Source: Clytia hemisphaerica (Eukaryota; Cnidaria; Hydrozoa; Leptothecata; Clytiidae). Taken from it: a stretch of DNA of 64,000 nucleotides. Positions 12,358 through 22,477 of the stretch are shown piece by piece. The first letter of the stretch is position 1. Each line of letters opens with the position of its first letter. The notes under the pieces are model-generated. The model did not search any database. It was not told where the DNA came from and was given only the letters and a program-made list of their open reading frames with translations. A program made the position numbers and the translations under genes. Location of the stretch: NCBI GenBank assembly GCA_902728285.1, contig CACVBU010000967.1, positions 1-64,000 on the forward strand, read 5' to 3'.

Positions 12358-13300
12358 TCACCGCAAAAGCTGGTGAACGACTGCATTTAAACTGAGTTGA
12401 AACCTTGAAAATTCAGAACTGTGACGTGTAATGACTCTACGCAGACTAAGATTGAGTTTACCAACTGTAGCGCCTTGGGCACGCATTCTTTGAATAAATA
12501 TGTGAGATTTGTCTCTCAAGTCTTCAAATAAAAGAGTGGATCGAGCTATTCTCAAAAACTCACCAACAAACGAAGAATAAAAAATGGATTCTGGCATATT
12601 ACTGTCAATGTGAGGCATACGAACAATAGAAAAAGGGAAGGCATCGCGTTTGTCAAACAACTTGTAAACAAAAACCCCGTCTTTGATGGAAATGTCAAGG
12701 TTAAGGAACGAAGCATGAGATCCTGAGTGTTCAACTTTGAGCTCAAGTTCATCTGGATAGATTTCTCTATATACTGATTCGAACATGTTCCCATCGTTTA
12801 CAGCACAGAGATCATCAATGAATCGTTTGGTTGAATGAAAATGACGAGCCTTCACTTTATCTTGTTCAATCAACTGGGTCATAATCTATGTTCGTATAGA
12901 TATAAAAATAAGTTAGCCCAAAATGGCGCTGGATCGATGCCCATTGGGATACCTATGACCTGACACATGACAACATTGCCAGCTTTGAAAAAACAATTTT
13001 TAATCAGATTTTTGACAGCAGTTTTCAAAGAACTTTTTGAAAAGGAAATAGACGATTTAGGTTTCGTTCTCGACCAGTAAGCTTTGTCGTTCTGGGAGAT
13101 GGCAATATATTTCGAACTACCTGCATCAAAAACAAAGTCAATAACCTCTGCCAATTCTTTAATAAGTTTGTCATGAGGGATCTTTGTGTAAATAGTACTG
13201 AAGTCAAAGGTGGAAATAGACTAAGCATTCTTCTTTTTATTGATACGGTTTAAGGACTCCAAAACAGGATTACAATTTTGAAGCACCCAAAACTTATTGT
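12358..13300 (-). pseudogene. Penelope-like element reverse transcriptase fragment
   Basis: Read on the minus strand this is the palm and thumb region of a Penelope-like reverse transcriptase. KFWVLQNCNPVLESLNRINK (near 13290-13235) leads to motif A, FDFSTIYTKIPHDKLI (near 13215-13165). CQVIGIPMGIDPAPFWANL (near 12970-12915) is the GIPMG block. KARHFHSTKRFIDDLCAVND (near 12855-12795) carries the catalytic DD. FLNLDISIKDGVFVYKLFDK follows, down to 12358. Lesions: an in-frame TAG just before motif A (near 13220) and a one-base frame change near 12880 between YEHR and MTQLIEQ. No GIY-YIG endonuclease domain is found downstream. It is inactive. Confidence 0.88.
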
Positions 13301-13339
13301 AATTACTCAAGAATATATATATGATTTATACATAATATC

Positions 13340-16048
13340 AGACACTAAATTAATTAATTGAATTTGCACCGTCAAAACAAGAGCAGGACAAGAATAATTT
13401 GTGGCTAAAAGAGATCAAAAATAAGAACAGCCAGGTAATAACAAAAAATTGCTGTTTCAAATAAAAGAGACTGTAAACTAAGAATCTTAGAAAAATCTCT
13501 AAGAATCCTAGAAATTCAGTCTCTCGCAGGATCAATTTTCAAACTTTGGCTCGGACATACCCATCATCTAGTACCCCTCGTCCTTGGAAAATTCTCCCAA
13601 GCCTGATATATTGTGTTTTTTTTCTGGCAGAGCCCAATCATTTATAATATACAGCTTTTAGAGAAGGAAAAATTATCTATTTAAAAAGCTCAACCATACA
13701 AATTTAGTTATCATCATATAAATATATGGTATTTTAATTCACATAAGCTAAGAAAACTGCATCTGCATAGTTAAACAGTATTGAAATATTCTGCAACGTT
13801 GTATTTTTTCACAATACTTTAAAAAGGTGTGTTGCTACATGTTTTTTTATAAGCATTGAACTTGTAAGCATATCTAGGCTCAGATATGGGGAAAAATTAA
13901 GCATATGCTAAAGCATTACTTTGAGCCTATGAAAAAAGTATAAGCTATTTTTTGTGAAGCCATTGCAAAGGTAATCGAATGTTAAAAGTAAAAAATTCGA
14001 ATGTTTCATAAGAATTCGAAGGTTTATAAAAACTTCGAATGTTTACTGTATGTAATTTATGTTAGGATCAAGCAACCTTCAAGCATTCTCTGAGCCTGTT
14101 TTTGGATTTTTATATGCCTATAAAAAGACAAATTTATTCTATGCAACATTTCAAGTTAAAGCTTTTGATTTATAATTGCGATTCAAAATAGTGATTTAGG
14201 TGTACTTTTTTGCTTAACGTGTTGATATGTTTAGTTGAAGAAACACAGTATGCAGTAAGATAAAAATTAAACGCTAAAAAGTTGCCACTATCAAGCTATT
14301 GTGCTGCTATTTTTTGGAGTCATTGCGTGAAGTTTCTCCGCTGCCAATAGATATTTTGTTATAGATGCAATGTCATGTTCCGAAAATCCAGTGTGGGACC
14401 TCATAAACCAAACAACAAAACATTGAATAAGGTTTACTTGAAGTAAACAAATCATTTAATTCACATTTATTGATTGTCCGTCCAGCTGTCAGTTATTGTC
14501 CCTCAAACATCAATAATAATCATATCCAAATATCATAACATACTTTTTTATCATGAAGCATATGAATGTACGTGTACGGTAATTAATATATTTTACTTGA
14601 ACAAGTTGTTTTTCCATACACTTGATTAAGCTGGGTATGGCTGTTCTAGCTGATCCATTCCAGAATAATCTTGAATTTAGGAAAATCGGTTCTCAAAGTT
14701 CAAAACAGCGAATCTAGTCTAGTAGCTAGCCAGCTTCAAAATTTGAAGAATCACAGTTCCTGCATACATCTATTCTGTTTTACTCTGTGTGTTTTTGGCA
14801 GCCGCAATGCAAGCAGTCAATCACAATCAATTCTGATATCAATACAATCAATAAAACCATCATGATACTTTTATGGCTGGTGCTGGTGCGAGGGAGGAGC
14901 TAGCCTATTTTGAATATTCTGCGTCTTGATATTTGTCGGTTTGTTGGATGAAAAAACACCAGGATGAAAAACAGCAGTACTTTTTATGTTGTTGATAATT
15001 TAAAAGCAAATTGAATCAATTCAATCTAGTCAAGGCAGCAAGAAAAACCCAGCAAATCAGTGACACCACAAATGTTTCCAGATTTTCAGTTTTGTTGACA
15101 AAAATGTTTTGTTTACTTTCTTGTTGTCGGGGGGGGGGGGAATCCCGATTTTACCGATAACTGACTTTCCCGCCTATTTCCCGATTTGCTATGGTTGGTT
15201 GCACTTACCATGTTAAAATGCTAATTCGTAAGTCTAAACTTGATTTAGTGAGTCTGTCCGTAGAATGTTCGAATCGTTCGAAAAGTTGCAAAAAAGTGGA
15301 AGATTTGAAAAATGCAACACGCATAGTATTGATTTTCGGGTTAATTTCGGTTTCTTTTCGCACGCCCGCCCACCGTTGGAAATAGAAGCAGAAAATAATT
15401 TCTTAAATTAAGAACGTAATGGATATTTTGTAATTCTATGATAAAACACAATGTTTGTTTTGCTTATTTTAAGAAGAAACATTCATGATTTAGGAAAATA
15501 TTGATTTATCATGAAAATAGGAATTTCCTGTGTAGGAAATCGAGACTAGCGATCTAACAGTAAAATTGAAGAAATATGTCCTAGAACAATCACCTCTTTT
15601 CATCACATAATCATTATTAATTTTCACAAAGTTATGTGCAAAGGATACAAAATGCGCAAAATTTAGTATTAAATACCTTTTAAAGGAACTAATTGGGAAT
15701 TTAATTTTGCATATATTTGCATAAAATTAATTTTGGTGGCAATTTTAATTGGCAGTTAACTTCAGGTGAACTTCAGGTCTAAAATCATGGTAAAAAGATG
15801 GAAAATACAACTTTTTTTAGTACCTTTGCGAAAAACCGGACAACAGATGAAAATTTTATTTTAGGTGGCAATTTAATTTGGCATATGGCAGAAAAATTAA
15901 ATTCGGCGGGAAGTTAATTTAACCGATTTTGAACAAATCTGCCATACTTTGTTTTCGTCCAAATAAGTTTCTTTAATGTACATGAATTTTTAAGGTTTAC
16001 AGCAAGTTTTTAGAAAATAAAGCACAATAATTACTTCATTAGTATAGT
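13340..16048. other. No gene recognised; low-complexity patches
   Basis: AT-rich. At 15128-15185 a run of twelve G is followed by AATCCCGATTTTACCG and CCCGCCTATTTCCCG, the inverted relative of the patch at 8.7 kb. At 15700-15930 the words GGCAATTTAATT and GGTGGCAATTT repeat irregularly, suggesting an old element. No supported coding sequence. Confidence 0.4.
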
Positions 16049-16150
16049 AATAGTATGAATAAAAAGAGGGCCGCTATTTGGGATTAATAAGCCCAAGAAA
16101 ATGAAACGAGGGCTTATTAATCCAAAATAGCCCAATAAAACCATACTATT
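16049..16150. repeat. Hairpin/MITE-like inverted repeat
   Basis: Inverted arms of about 45 bp (AATAGTATGAATAAAA ... GGGATTAATAAGCCC and its inverse GGGCTTATTAATCC ... CCATACTATT) surround a loop of about 13 bases. Small and AT-rich with no coding capacity; likely a short non-autonomous element. Confidence 0.6.
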
Positions 16151-16264
16151 CCGTGTTAATTGTTATGCCTAAAAACTTAAATTTAGGGAGAAAACTTGAA
16201 AGTTTCGAACCTCCTTTTCTTTTTCTCTCTCTCCTCTTTAAAAAAAAATTCAAATGTTTTAATG

Positions 16265-17153
16265 TTTTTTAAGGTATGTGTTCACCTTTCTTGACACATT
16301 CTCTTTAATTGATCACATCTTTAGAACAACAAATTTTTATACATCAAAAGTATATATTTTCTGAAAGCCAATAATATTCTCTTTCTAATGGTAAAAGTTT
16401 CAGCTGAATTTAAAAAACTGGGCAGGATATAATTAAGATCTTAAGAATTTTAACCTTACCTACTTTAAAGAAGTTAAAGTCACCCATAGCTTTTGAATTT
16501 TGAAAAAATAATTTCGATTCTATGTTCCCAATAGATCGAACTAAAAAAGTATCTTGGGATTTTTTTTGGAATTGACTTTAACTCTTTAAATCCTAAATTC
16601 AGTAAAACTATCGATAAAAAAGTAAATTTAAATGTGATTTTTTCAGTTATCTGTAAATTGAGGAAAAACAACTCGGTTAGAAATAAAATCCTAAGACACT
16701 TTTTAAGTTTGATCTTTTTGGAATCTCATAAAAAAAGAATGAAGTCGATATCTAAATGCTATGGGTGACTTTAACTTCGTTAAAAGCAGTATGGTGTGGT
16801 AAAATCTCGTTTCTTTCTACATCAATTTGAAATTTTTAACGTGATGATTGCTGTTTATTTGAGTAATCAGTGAAATGTGTCAAAAATATTACTATTCAAT
16901 AGAGGTGAGAATAAACATCAGCTGAATTCTCTCTTTTGTCTTTGTTGTTTCCGAATGAGACAATTATTTGAGTAAATAATCCATCATAAGACGAACTTTG
17001 TTTTGAAATTTAAATGGTTATAACTCTGGACCAAAAAAAGATTTTAAGATCGCAATTTTACCAAAATGAAATCCAGTAACTTTTCTTCCACTTTGACTGA
17101 AAAAAATTTTTTTGACAAAAAATCAGAAAAAAAGTGTACACATACCTTAAAAA
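16265..17153. mobile_element. Possible DNA-transposon derivative with a nested MITE
   Basis: TTTTTTAAGGTATGTGTTCAC at the left end pairs with the inverse GTGTACACATACCTTAAAAA at the right. Inside it a second inverted pair, AAGTTAAAGTCACCCATAGC at 16471-16490 and its exact inverse at 16758-16777, delimits an inner unit of about 330 bp (16461-16791). No transposase ORF is present. The inner unit is well supported; the outer unit rests on about 20 imperfect bases. Confidence 0.5.
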
Positions 17154-17905
17154 GAGGACAAATCAGTAATCAAATTCAATTACCACGATTAAAATTCAAA
17201 CTTTGATGTTTCTCATACACTTTTATATTTTGGTAGTTAAACACAAAAAGAAAAAGAAAAAAAAAACAAAGGAAAAAGTCAACCTGGGCAGTTACAGCTG
17301 TAATTGCCCGCTCAAGCCGGGCAATTTTAAAATAAGAGCATGTTGACTCGTAAGGCGTCTCCACTGTAATAGTTTTTAGTCATACAATCACAACATTTAT
17401 TTTTGAAGACTATTTTCCTCAGAGGGATACTTTTATTTTTTACATTGGAACTTTCTTTCTAGGAAATCAATATTATAATTTTTATAAATTGGCCTCGCCT
17501 TGTGATATTAGAAAAATTAGATGCAAGCTTACCAGAAATAATTTGTTCAATGTAGCTTTTAATATCCATCTTCACTTTTATCACAAGCCTGATTGACACA
17601 TATATTGTTAGTCAACTGTGAGTGACAAACTGAGCAAAGATTGAAATAGTTTGGTTTGGTTGTTAATGGATCAATGGACTTCTCCATCATATACAGACTA
17701 GGAACAAGATTTCCACCAGGAAGAACAATTCGAAACATCTCCAGCAAACTGATTTTAGCCTGGTCAGAAAGATTAACCTGTTCAGTAATTTTTCACTAAT
17801 TTGAAGTTAATACGTACTATCTGTAACTAATTTAATTGTGAAAACACCACCATAGTATGGTGTCATGGTGACAATCAGCAACTGAATGATCGCCCTTGAT
17901 ATTAG

Positions 17906-19404
17906 ATAAACTTGAGGAGCAGGGAGCTGTAGCAACTATCATATCCTATTTTTCACCCTCAGGCACAGCAAACGAATGTAAAACTGAAGAGTACAAACTT
18001 GAAAGAGAGATAAGAAGGGACAACGCAGAGTCCTCTATTGGAAGTGAGTATCGACATGTTATAAGCACGCAAATGAAGAGTTTACTTTTTATAGTTTATT
18101 CACAGAGTTTCGACTCTTTGTAGGTTTGATATCTGCTTTAAAGGTAAACCATTAAGTTGCATTTTCATTGACTGTAATTACGAGTTATGGGGATGTGATA
18201 ATTAAATCTGTAACACTTAATTTTTCAGATAGTGAAATAATGGATCCAAACGATTTTGCTAATGATATGAAATCAACTGTATCTCCAACATGTAAGGGTT
18301 ACCTTTCAGTGAGCTTCTGAATTGTTGAAATTTCTGTTTTGTTGGAACAGAGGATTATATACTGCGTTTTGTATGAGTTAACCCCCAACCCCCCTATAAT
18401 GAAAGTGATTTTTAGAATTGTCCCTCCCCATTGGAATCTAAATAACTATGAATATCTATTTCACAAAACTTTGTACTGGTTTGTTGTAATAGTCTGCCTA
18501 AAACTGTAAGTTTTTTGTGGAAGCTTACGATAGTTGTCTTATATTATAATCAGTACATTGACACCCTGTAAAATCTTTTTATGTAGTTGAACCTAATACG
18601 TCACGTGGTAGAAAGCGATTGGCAATGTTCGACGATAGTGACGATGAAGAGGATAGAGCTCCTCCATTACCTGATTTTGGAAACCCAGCTCCTGGAATCT
18701 CTAAACAACCTACGTCTTGTACTCAACAGTCTGCTAGTTCCCCTAGAAGTATTACGAAATCAAACACAGTAAATAAGTGTTGAATAACAACATGGGTGTG
18801 ATATCAATGACTGGGATAACAAATGGAAACTTCGAAAGTCTCAGAAGAACGTTCACAAATGGTATTAAAAGCTTCAAATTGGTAAACCCTTTGAGAGAAG
18901 CTACAGAATGCAAAATTTGCCACGAACGAATACGAGAAGGAGCCTTTTTTTCTCACAATGCTGCAAGGTGTTAATAGCATGCAGCCTATGTAACATTCTC
19001 CTTGGAACAGAATGCCCCCCATATTGTAGATCTCCAAACCTCAGTACGCTTGGAATAAAAGGATTTGATGCAGTTCTAACCATACTGGAAGAAATTGAAC
19101 GAGAGTGAGTTTACGTATAAAACCTTGTATAGTAGTATTCTTGTATTATTCATCTAGATTTTTATCTATAGTTAGTATTGTGTTTTTACCAGAATTTTCT
19201 TTCTGTATTCAGGGAGGAAAAGATTACATTTTCTTATCCATTTAATAAAAGGTGTGATTTTAGTCTTTTTTTTTAATGCTTTGCAAGTAGACTTGAGCAT
19301 AGAGTTTATACCTTGTATAGTAGTATTCTTGTGTTTTTATCAGAATTTTTTCTTTCTGTATTCAGGGACGAAAAGATTACATTTTCTTATCCATTTAATA
19401 AAAG
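17906..19404 (+). pseudogene. Decayed RING-like zinc-finger gene
   Basis: Exons with matching GT-AG phases are 17906-18043, 18229-18291, 18587-19104 and 19213-19251, the last duplicated at 19366-19404. The N-terminal part holds LEEQGAVATIISYFSPSG and DPNDFANDMKSTVSPT, then an acidic linker (FDDSDDEEDRAPPLPDF). The C-terminal part spells a cysteine pattern, ECKICHERIREGAFF followed in another frame by QCCKVLIACSLCNILLGTEC and PPYC, consistent with a divergent RING-type zinc finger. After it comes LGIKGFDAVLTILEEIERE. Two frameshifts break exon 3: near 18775, and in a T7 run at 18944-18950. The downstream exons would lie beyond the pogo-like insertion or are lost. I recognise the general type from cnidarian uncharacterised proteins; an E3-ligase role is inference only. 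Confidence 0.55.
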
Positions 19405-19470
19405 GTGTGATTTTAGTCTTTTTTTTTTAATGCTTTGCAAGTAGACTTGAGCATAGAGTTTATACCTTGT
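19118..19470 (+). repeat. Tandem duplication including a 39-nt exon
   Basis: The stretch from CCTTGTATAGTAGTATTCTTGT to GAGCATAGAGTTTATA is present twice in tandem, copy 2 starting near 19309 with an internal deletion of about 45 bp. Each copy keeps an acceptor (TATTCAG), the same 39-nt exon and a donor (AAAG|GTGTGA). The exons differ at one base (GAG versus GAC). Confidence 0.85.
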
Positions 19471-19471
19471 A

Positions 19472-19579
19472 TGGGGCTCCCCCAGGGGCTGGCGTGACAC
19501 GTGAATACGTGAAATGAGATATCTGCGTGAACGTGAAAATAAGATTTTCTCTGCGTGAATACGTGAATTCGACCTTTTA
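19472..19579. repeat. ACGTGAA-word low-complexity patch, left half
   Basis: GGGGCTCCCCCAGGGGCTGG is followed by degenerate tandem words ACACGTGAATACGTGAA, GCGTGAACGTGAAAA and GCGTGAATACGTGAATTCG. The patch is related to 32508-32668 and, inverted, to 5452-5560. It is interrupted at a TA by the pogo-like element and seems to resume after it (TTTTATGCGTGAAACTGAAA, 22484-22503). Confidence 0.6.
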
Positions 19580-19581
19580 TA

Positions 19582-19730
19582 CCGTAATTTCTCTAATTTA
19601 ATACGACCAAAAAAATAATTATTTTGGAGGTGTCGCACTAATAATAGGAGGATATAAATTGCTCTGAATCTGGAATCTTTTTATCGTACTAATAATTAGA
19701 GGAAAAACTTTGTAAAGGCGCGCTAAATTG
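19582..19730. repeat. Left TIR and subterminal repeats of pogo element
   Basis: The 24-bp TIR (19582-19605) is followed by direct copies of CGYACTAATAATTAGAGGA: TCGCACTAATAATAGGAGGA near 19631, TCGTACTAATAATTAGAGGA near 19684 and a degenerate GCGCTAAATTGGAGGA near 19718. They are probable transposase binding sites. Confidence 0.7.
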
Positions 19731-19757
19731 GAGGAAAAATAAAAAAGACAATTTTTT

Positions 19758-20261
19758 TTATTTTCTGTTTTTTGTTTCTTTCTTTTTTAAGCTTTTTTCT
19801 AACCCATATTTTCTTCTCTTTTCAAACTCTTCCAACTTTTCACGTGTCATCTGCCTCATTTGGGCGAAAAGATCAGCGTTCTCAGTCTTAAAAATAAAGC
19901 TTGCGGGAATTTCCATTCCTCCTTTAGGCAGGTCATGAGAGTATCTCCTTTCTCCTGTAATTTTCACCGACAATCCTCCTCCATTCTTGATGAAAAAATA
20001 TGTTAATTTTGACAAAAATTTGGGAACGTGTCCAACCGTTTGACCATCACTACAGATAGCAATCGCGTATTGATCTTCGACTAATGCACCAGGTCTAACT
20101 TCTGGCTTCACAGTCAAAATGGAGCCGATATCAGCAGTCCACCCAGTCCAGCTGTAGATATGGTATCCTCTAATACAACAAGCAGCTGTAAATTCCTTTT
20201 CCAATACTATTGGAATTTTTAAATCTTGAACAAGAAGAGATTTAAAAAGATTGTCACACAT
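19758..20261 (-). CDS. HIRAN-domain protein carried by pogo element
   Basis: A 167-residue intronless ORF. Residues 24-125 match the HIRAN pattern: IRGYHIYSWTGW (30-41), EDQYAIAICSDGQTVGHVP (62-80), then LTYFFIKNGGG, ITGERRYSHDLPKGGMEIP. The tail (from about 135) is a charged, probably coiled segment rich in Lys and Glu, ending KKKETKNRK. HIRAN domains in HLTF/Rad5-type proteins bind 3' ends of single-stranded DNA; stand-alone versions are of unknown role. It is transcribed away from the transposase gene, starting 216 bp from it, and lies within the same inverted repeats. An accessory role in transposition or strand-end handling is inference. Start chosen at the first ATG of the open frame. 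Confidence 0.8.
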   Translation of the reverse strand: MCDNLFKSLLVQDLKIPIVLEKEFTAACCIRGYHIYSWTGWTADIGSILTVKPEVRPGALVEDQYAIAICSDGQTVGHVPKFLSKLTYFFIKNGGGLSVKITGERRYSHDLPKGGMEIPASFIFKTENADLFAQMRQMTREKLEEFEKRRKYGLEKSLKKKETKNRK

Positions 20262-20477
20262 TTTTGTTGTTGTGTATACGCAAAGCTGTTTCTTGTCGAA
20301 ACGACCTGAGAAAAAAAGAAGTCGCTGCAGTGGAACTTTGTTTGTTAAAAAAACTCACAGCACAATCGAATGTTTTTGACATTCGAATGTTTTCTTCGGC
20401 CATCACTTTTCACTCGCGAGATCTATCTTTCTGAACTTACACGTGTGGTTTATTTTGTTCTTGTTCTTCGAAAGAAA
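20262..20477. promoter_or_regulatory. Bidirectional promoter region of pogo element
   Basis: The 216 bp between the divergent HIRAN and transposase start codons. It must contain both transcription starts if both genes are expressed. No clear TATA box is seen at fixed distance; the call comes from gene arrangement alone. Confidence 0.45.
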
Positions 20478-22246
20478 ATGTCTACCCAAACGAATATAAT
20501 CGGTTTTTTAAAACAAGCATCGAATACCAAAAGGAAACGCCAGTCAACTATTACATCTTTCCTGGCACCTGGACAAAATCAAGTTGATGACTCTGTGGTA
20601 TATCTAAGAAGTAAGTACATACTATTTTGCTCTGCGAAGAACAAATAAAATCTTCCCTTTGCGTTAAAATTACCATATATAGTTGGTATTTTTTTGGTAA
20701 AAGTATTTGAATTATTATTTTTACCATTTCAGGTAAAGCAGCAGCACCCCCACCGAGTAAAAAGCGTGTCGGACGACCACCAAATTCACTTACAGATGAC
20801 CAAATCAATCGAATGCTGGAAAGGAATCATGACTACAACGATCTCTTACGAAAAGCCACGTATTTTGATTCAGTTATCATCAACTTTTACTTAAACCCTG
20901 ACAGCGTGAAGAATGCCAACGAAATTGAACACTCCACCAGAAAACGTTACACCGAGAAAACAAAAAGGGAAATGAGAGAACACTACCTACTCACGCAAAA
21001 CTTTGTGGCTTCTGCCAAAGCTTTTAATGTTAACGAATCCACCCTTCGTAATATTGTGAAAACCCTCCCTAGAAACGTTAAACCGATTGACAAAGGAAAC
21101 CGTTCAGGAGCTGGTAGGCCATTAACATACCCCTTAGAAGTTGAAAATGATCTTGTATGCTGGATTCTCAAGCTAAGAGATATGCATTTTCCAGTATCTG
21201 TGCTCGCTTTACAGGAGAGGGAAGAAGGAAGAAGTGTTATCTGCCCTCACAATCCCACATTCAATGCTAGTCGTGGTTGGGTCCAAAAGTTTTTCGCAAG
21301 GCATCGACTATCCCTACGCAGCCGAACATCTGTCAGCCAAAAGCTTCCCCAGCAACTAGAATCTTCTATCACTAAGTTCTATCTTGATGCTGGTCGCTAC
21401 ATGAGGATCGGTAAATATCCCTTGTCACTTGTTGGGAACATGGACGAAACACCGGCATTTTTTGATATGGTACCAGCTAAAAGCATCACTAAAACCGGTA
21501 CCAAAGAATGTGTGGTGAGAACATCAGGTGGTGAGAAAAAGCATGTCACCGTAGTTCTGTCAGCTGCTGCAGACGGAACCATGCTGCCTCCAATGGTAAT
21601 CTTCAAAGGCAAAACCGAAAGAACCATTGAGAAACTGCGAATACCGGAAGGATTTGTGGTAAAATGCCAAGAAAAGGCTTGGATGGACGAGCATCTCATG
21701 AAAGTATGGCTTGATGATATCTGGTTAGAATACATCAAGAAGGTCTCCAAGGATATCGGGTTCGAAAATTCGCTGTTAACGTACGACGCATTTGCAGCAC
21801 ACAAAACGGATGATATCCAGAGTAAGTTGGTTGAAAATAAATGCGATGCTCTAATGATACCAGCAGGATGCACATCGAAATGCCAGCCAATGGATGTGTG
21901 CATCAACAAACCTTTCAAAGCCATTTTGCGAAAATGTTGGGTTGAACACGTATCTAAAGTCATCGAGAAAATGCCTGAACCCTCATCAAAACCCGACTTC
22001 AAGCTTCCACCACCAAGCAAACAAGATATTGTAGACTGGGTTGAGAAAGCACACAAAGTTCTGTCAAACGACAAAGAGATGGTAGCCAGATCATTTGAAG
22101 TATGTGGCATCACAACAACTGATCCAAGCAAAGTGAGAAGTGGAGAATTCTACGAACAATGCATGGGTAATGCTAAAACTATCTTAGATTTAGAGGACGA
22201 TGCCACTGAAAAAGACGATGACGATGACGACCCTTTTGAATTGTAA
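20478..22246 (+). CDS. Pogo-superfamily DDE transposase (DD35D)
   Basis: Two exons (20478-20610 and 20733-22246; GAA|GTAAGT to TTTCAG|, phase 1) give 548 residues. The start MSTQTNIIGFLKQ was chosen because it opens the exon that splices in frame. Residues 45-65 contain an AT-hook-like KKRVGRPP. Residues 100-215 contain two helix-turn-helix-like stretches (NFVASAKAFNVNESTLRNIV; NASRGWVQKFFARHRLSLRS), the usual CENP-B/pogo DNA-binding arrangement. The catalytic core has GNMDETPAFF (D282), LLTYDAFAAHKT (D396) and KCQPMDVCINKPFK (D432), a DDD triad with 35 residues between the last two, and the typical VVLSAAADGTMLPPMVIFKG. The C-terminus is very acidic (DDATEKDDDDDDPFEL). It is intact and catalytically complete as far as motifs show. 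It would excise and insert the element at TA. DD35D suggests a branch other than classic Tigger. Confidence 0.93.
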
Positions 22247-22309
22247 ATAATATTTTTGAAAATTTGAAAAATTTGAAAGAACAAAACTAATCCTGAAAAA
22301 ATCAGTTCG

Positions 22310-22477
22310 TACTATAATTAGAGGAAAATTTGAACTTTACCGTATTAAATTAGAGGAAAATCAAAAGTAGGTAAATGGGTGCTCGCACTAATAATTAGCG
22401 GATTTAAATTAGTTCAAAATGACGAAAATAATTTCCTCGCATTAATTAGAGGACGTATTAAATTAGAGAAATTACGG
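22310..22477. repeat. Right subterminal repeats and TIR of pogo element
   Basis: Five direct copies of the same unit as at the left end: CGTACTATAATTAGAGGA, CGTATTAAATTAGAGGA, CGCACTAATAATTAGCGGA, CGCATTAATTAGAGGA and, as the TIR itself (22454-22477), CGTATTAAATTAGAG followed by AAATTACGG. All point the same way as the internal copies at the left end. Confidence 0.7.

Larger units (their letters stand above)
19582..22477 (+). mobile_element. Complete pogo-superfamily DNA transposon
   Basis: A 2.9-kb element bounded by perfect 24-bp terminal inverted repeats (left CCGTAATTTCTCTAATTTAA..., its exact inverse ending at 22477) and flanked on both sides by TA (19580-19581, 22478-22479), the target duplication of Tc1/mariner/pogo elements. 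It contains two divergently oriented genes: a two-exon DDE transposase (+) and a HIRAN-domain protein (-). The 216 bp between the two starts must hold the promoters. Both ORFs are intact and the terminal repeats are perfect, so insertion is probably recent. The element lies inside an older low-complexity repeat, downstream of the decayed RING-like gene. Confidence 0.92.

Noticed and set aside
5000-13400. Hammerhead ribozymes expected near Penelope-like elements
   Set aside because: No CTGATGA ... GAAA core with pairing stems was found near either fragment.
21397-22131. 244-codon minus-strand ORF
   Set aside because: It is antisense to the pogo transposase catalytic core; the plus strand has the DDD motifs and splice-consistent frame, the minus frame has no motif.
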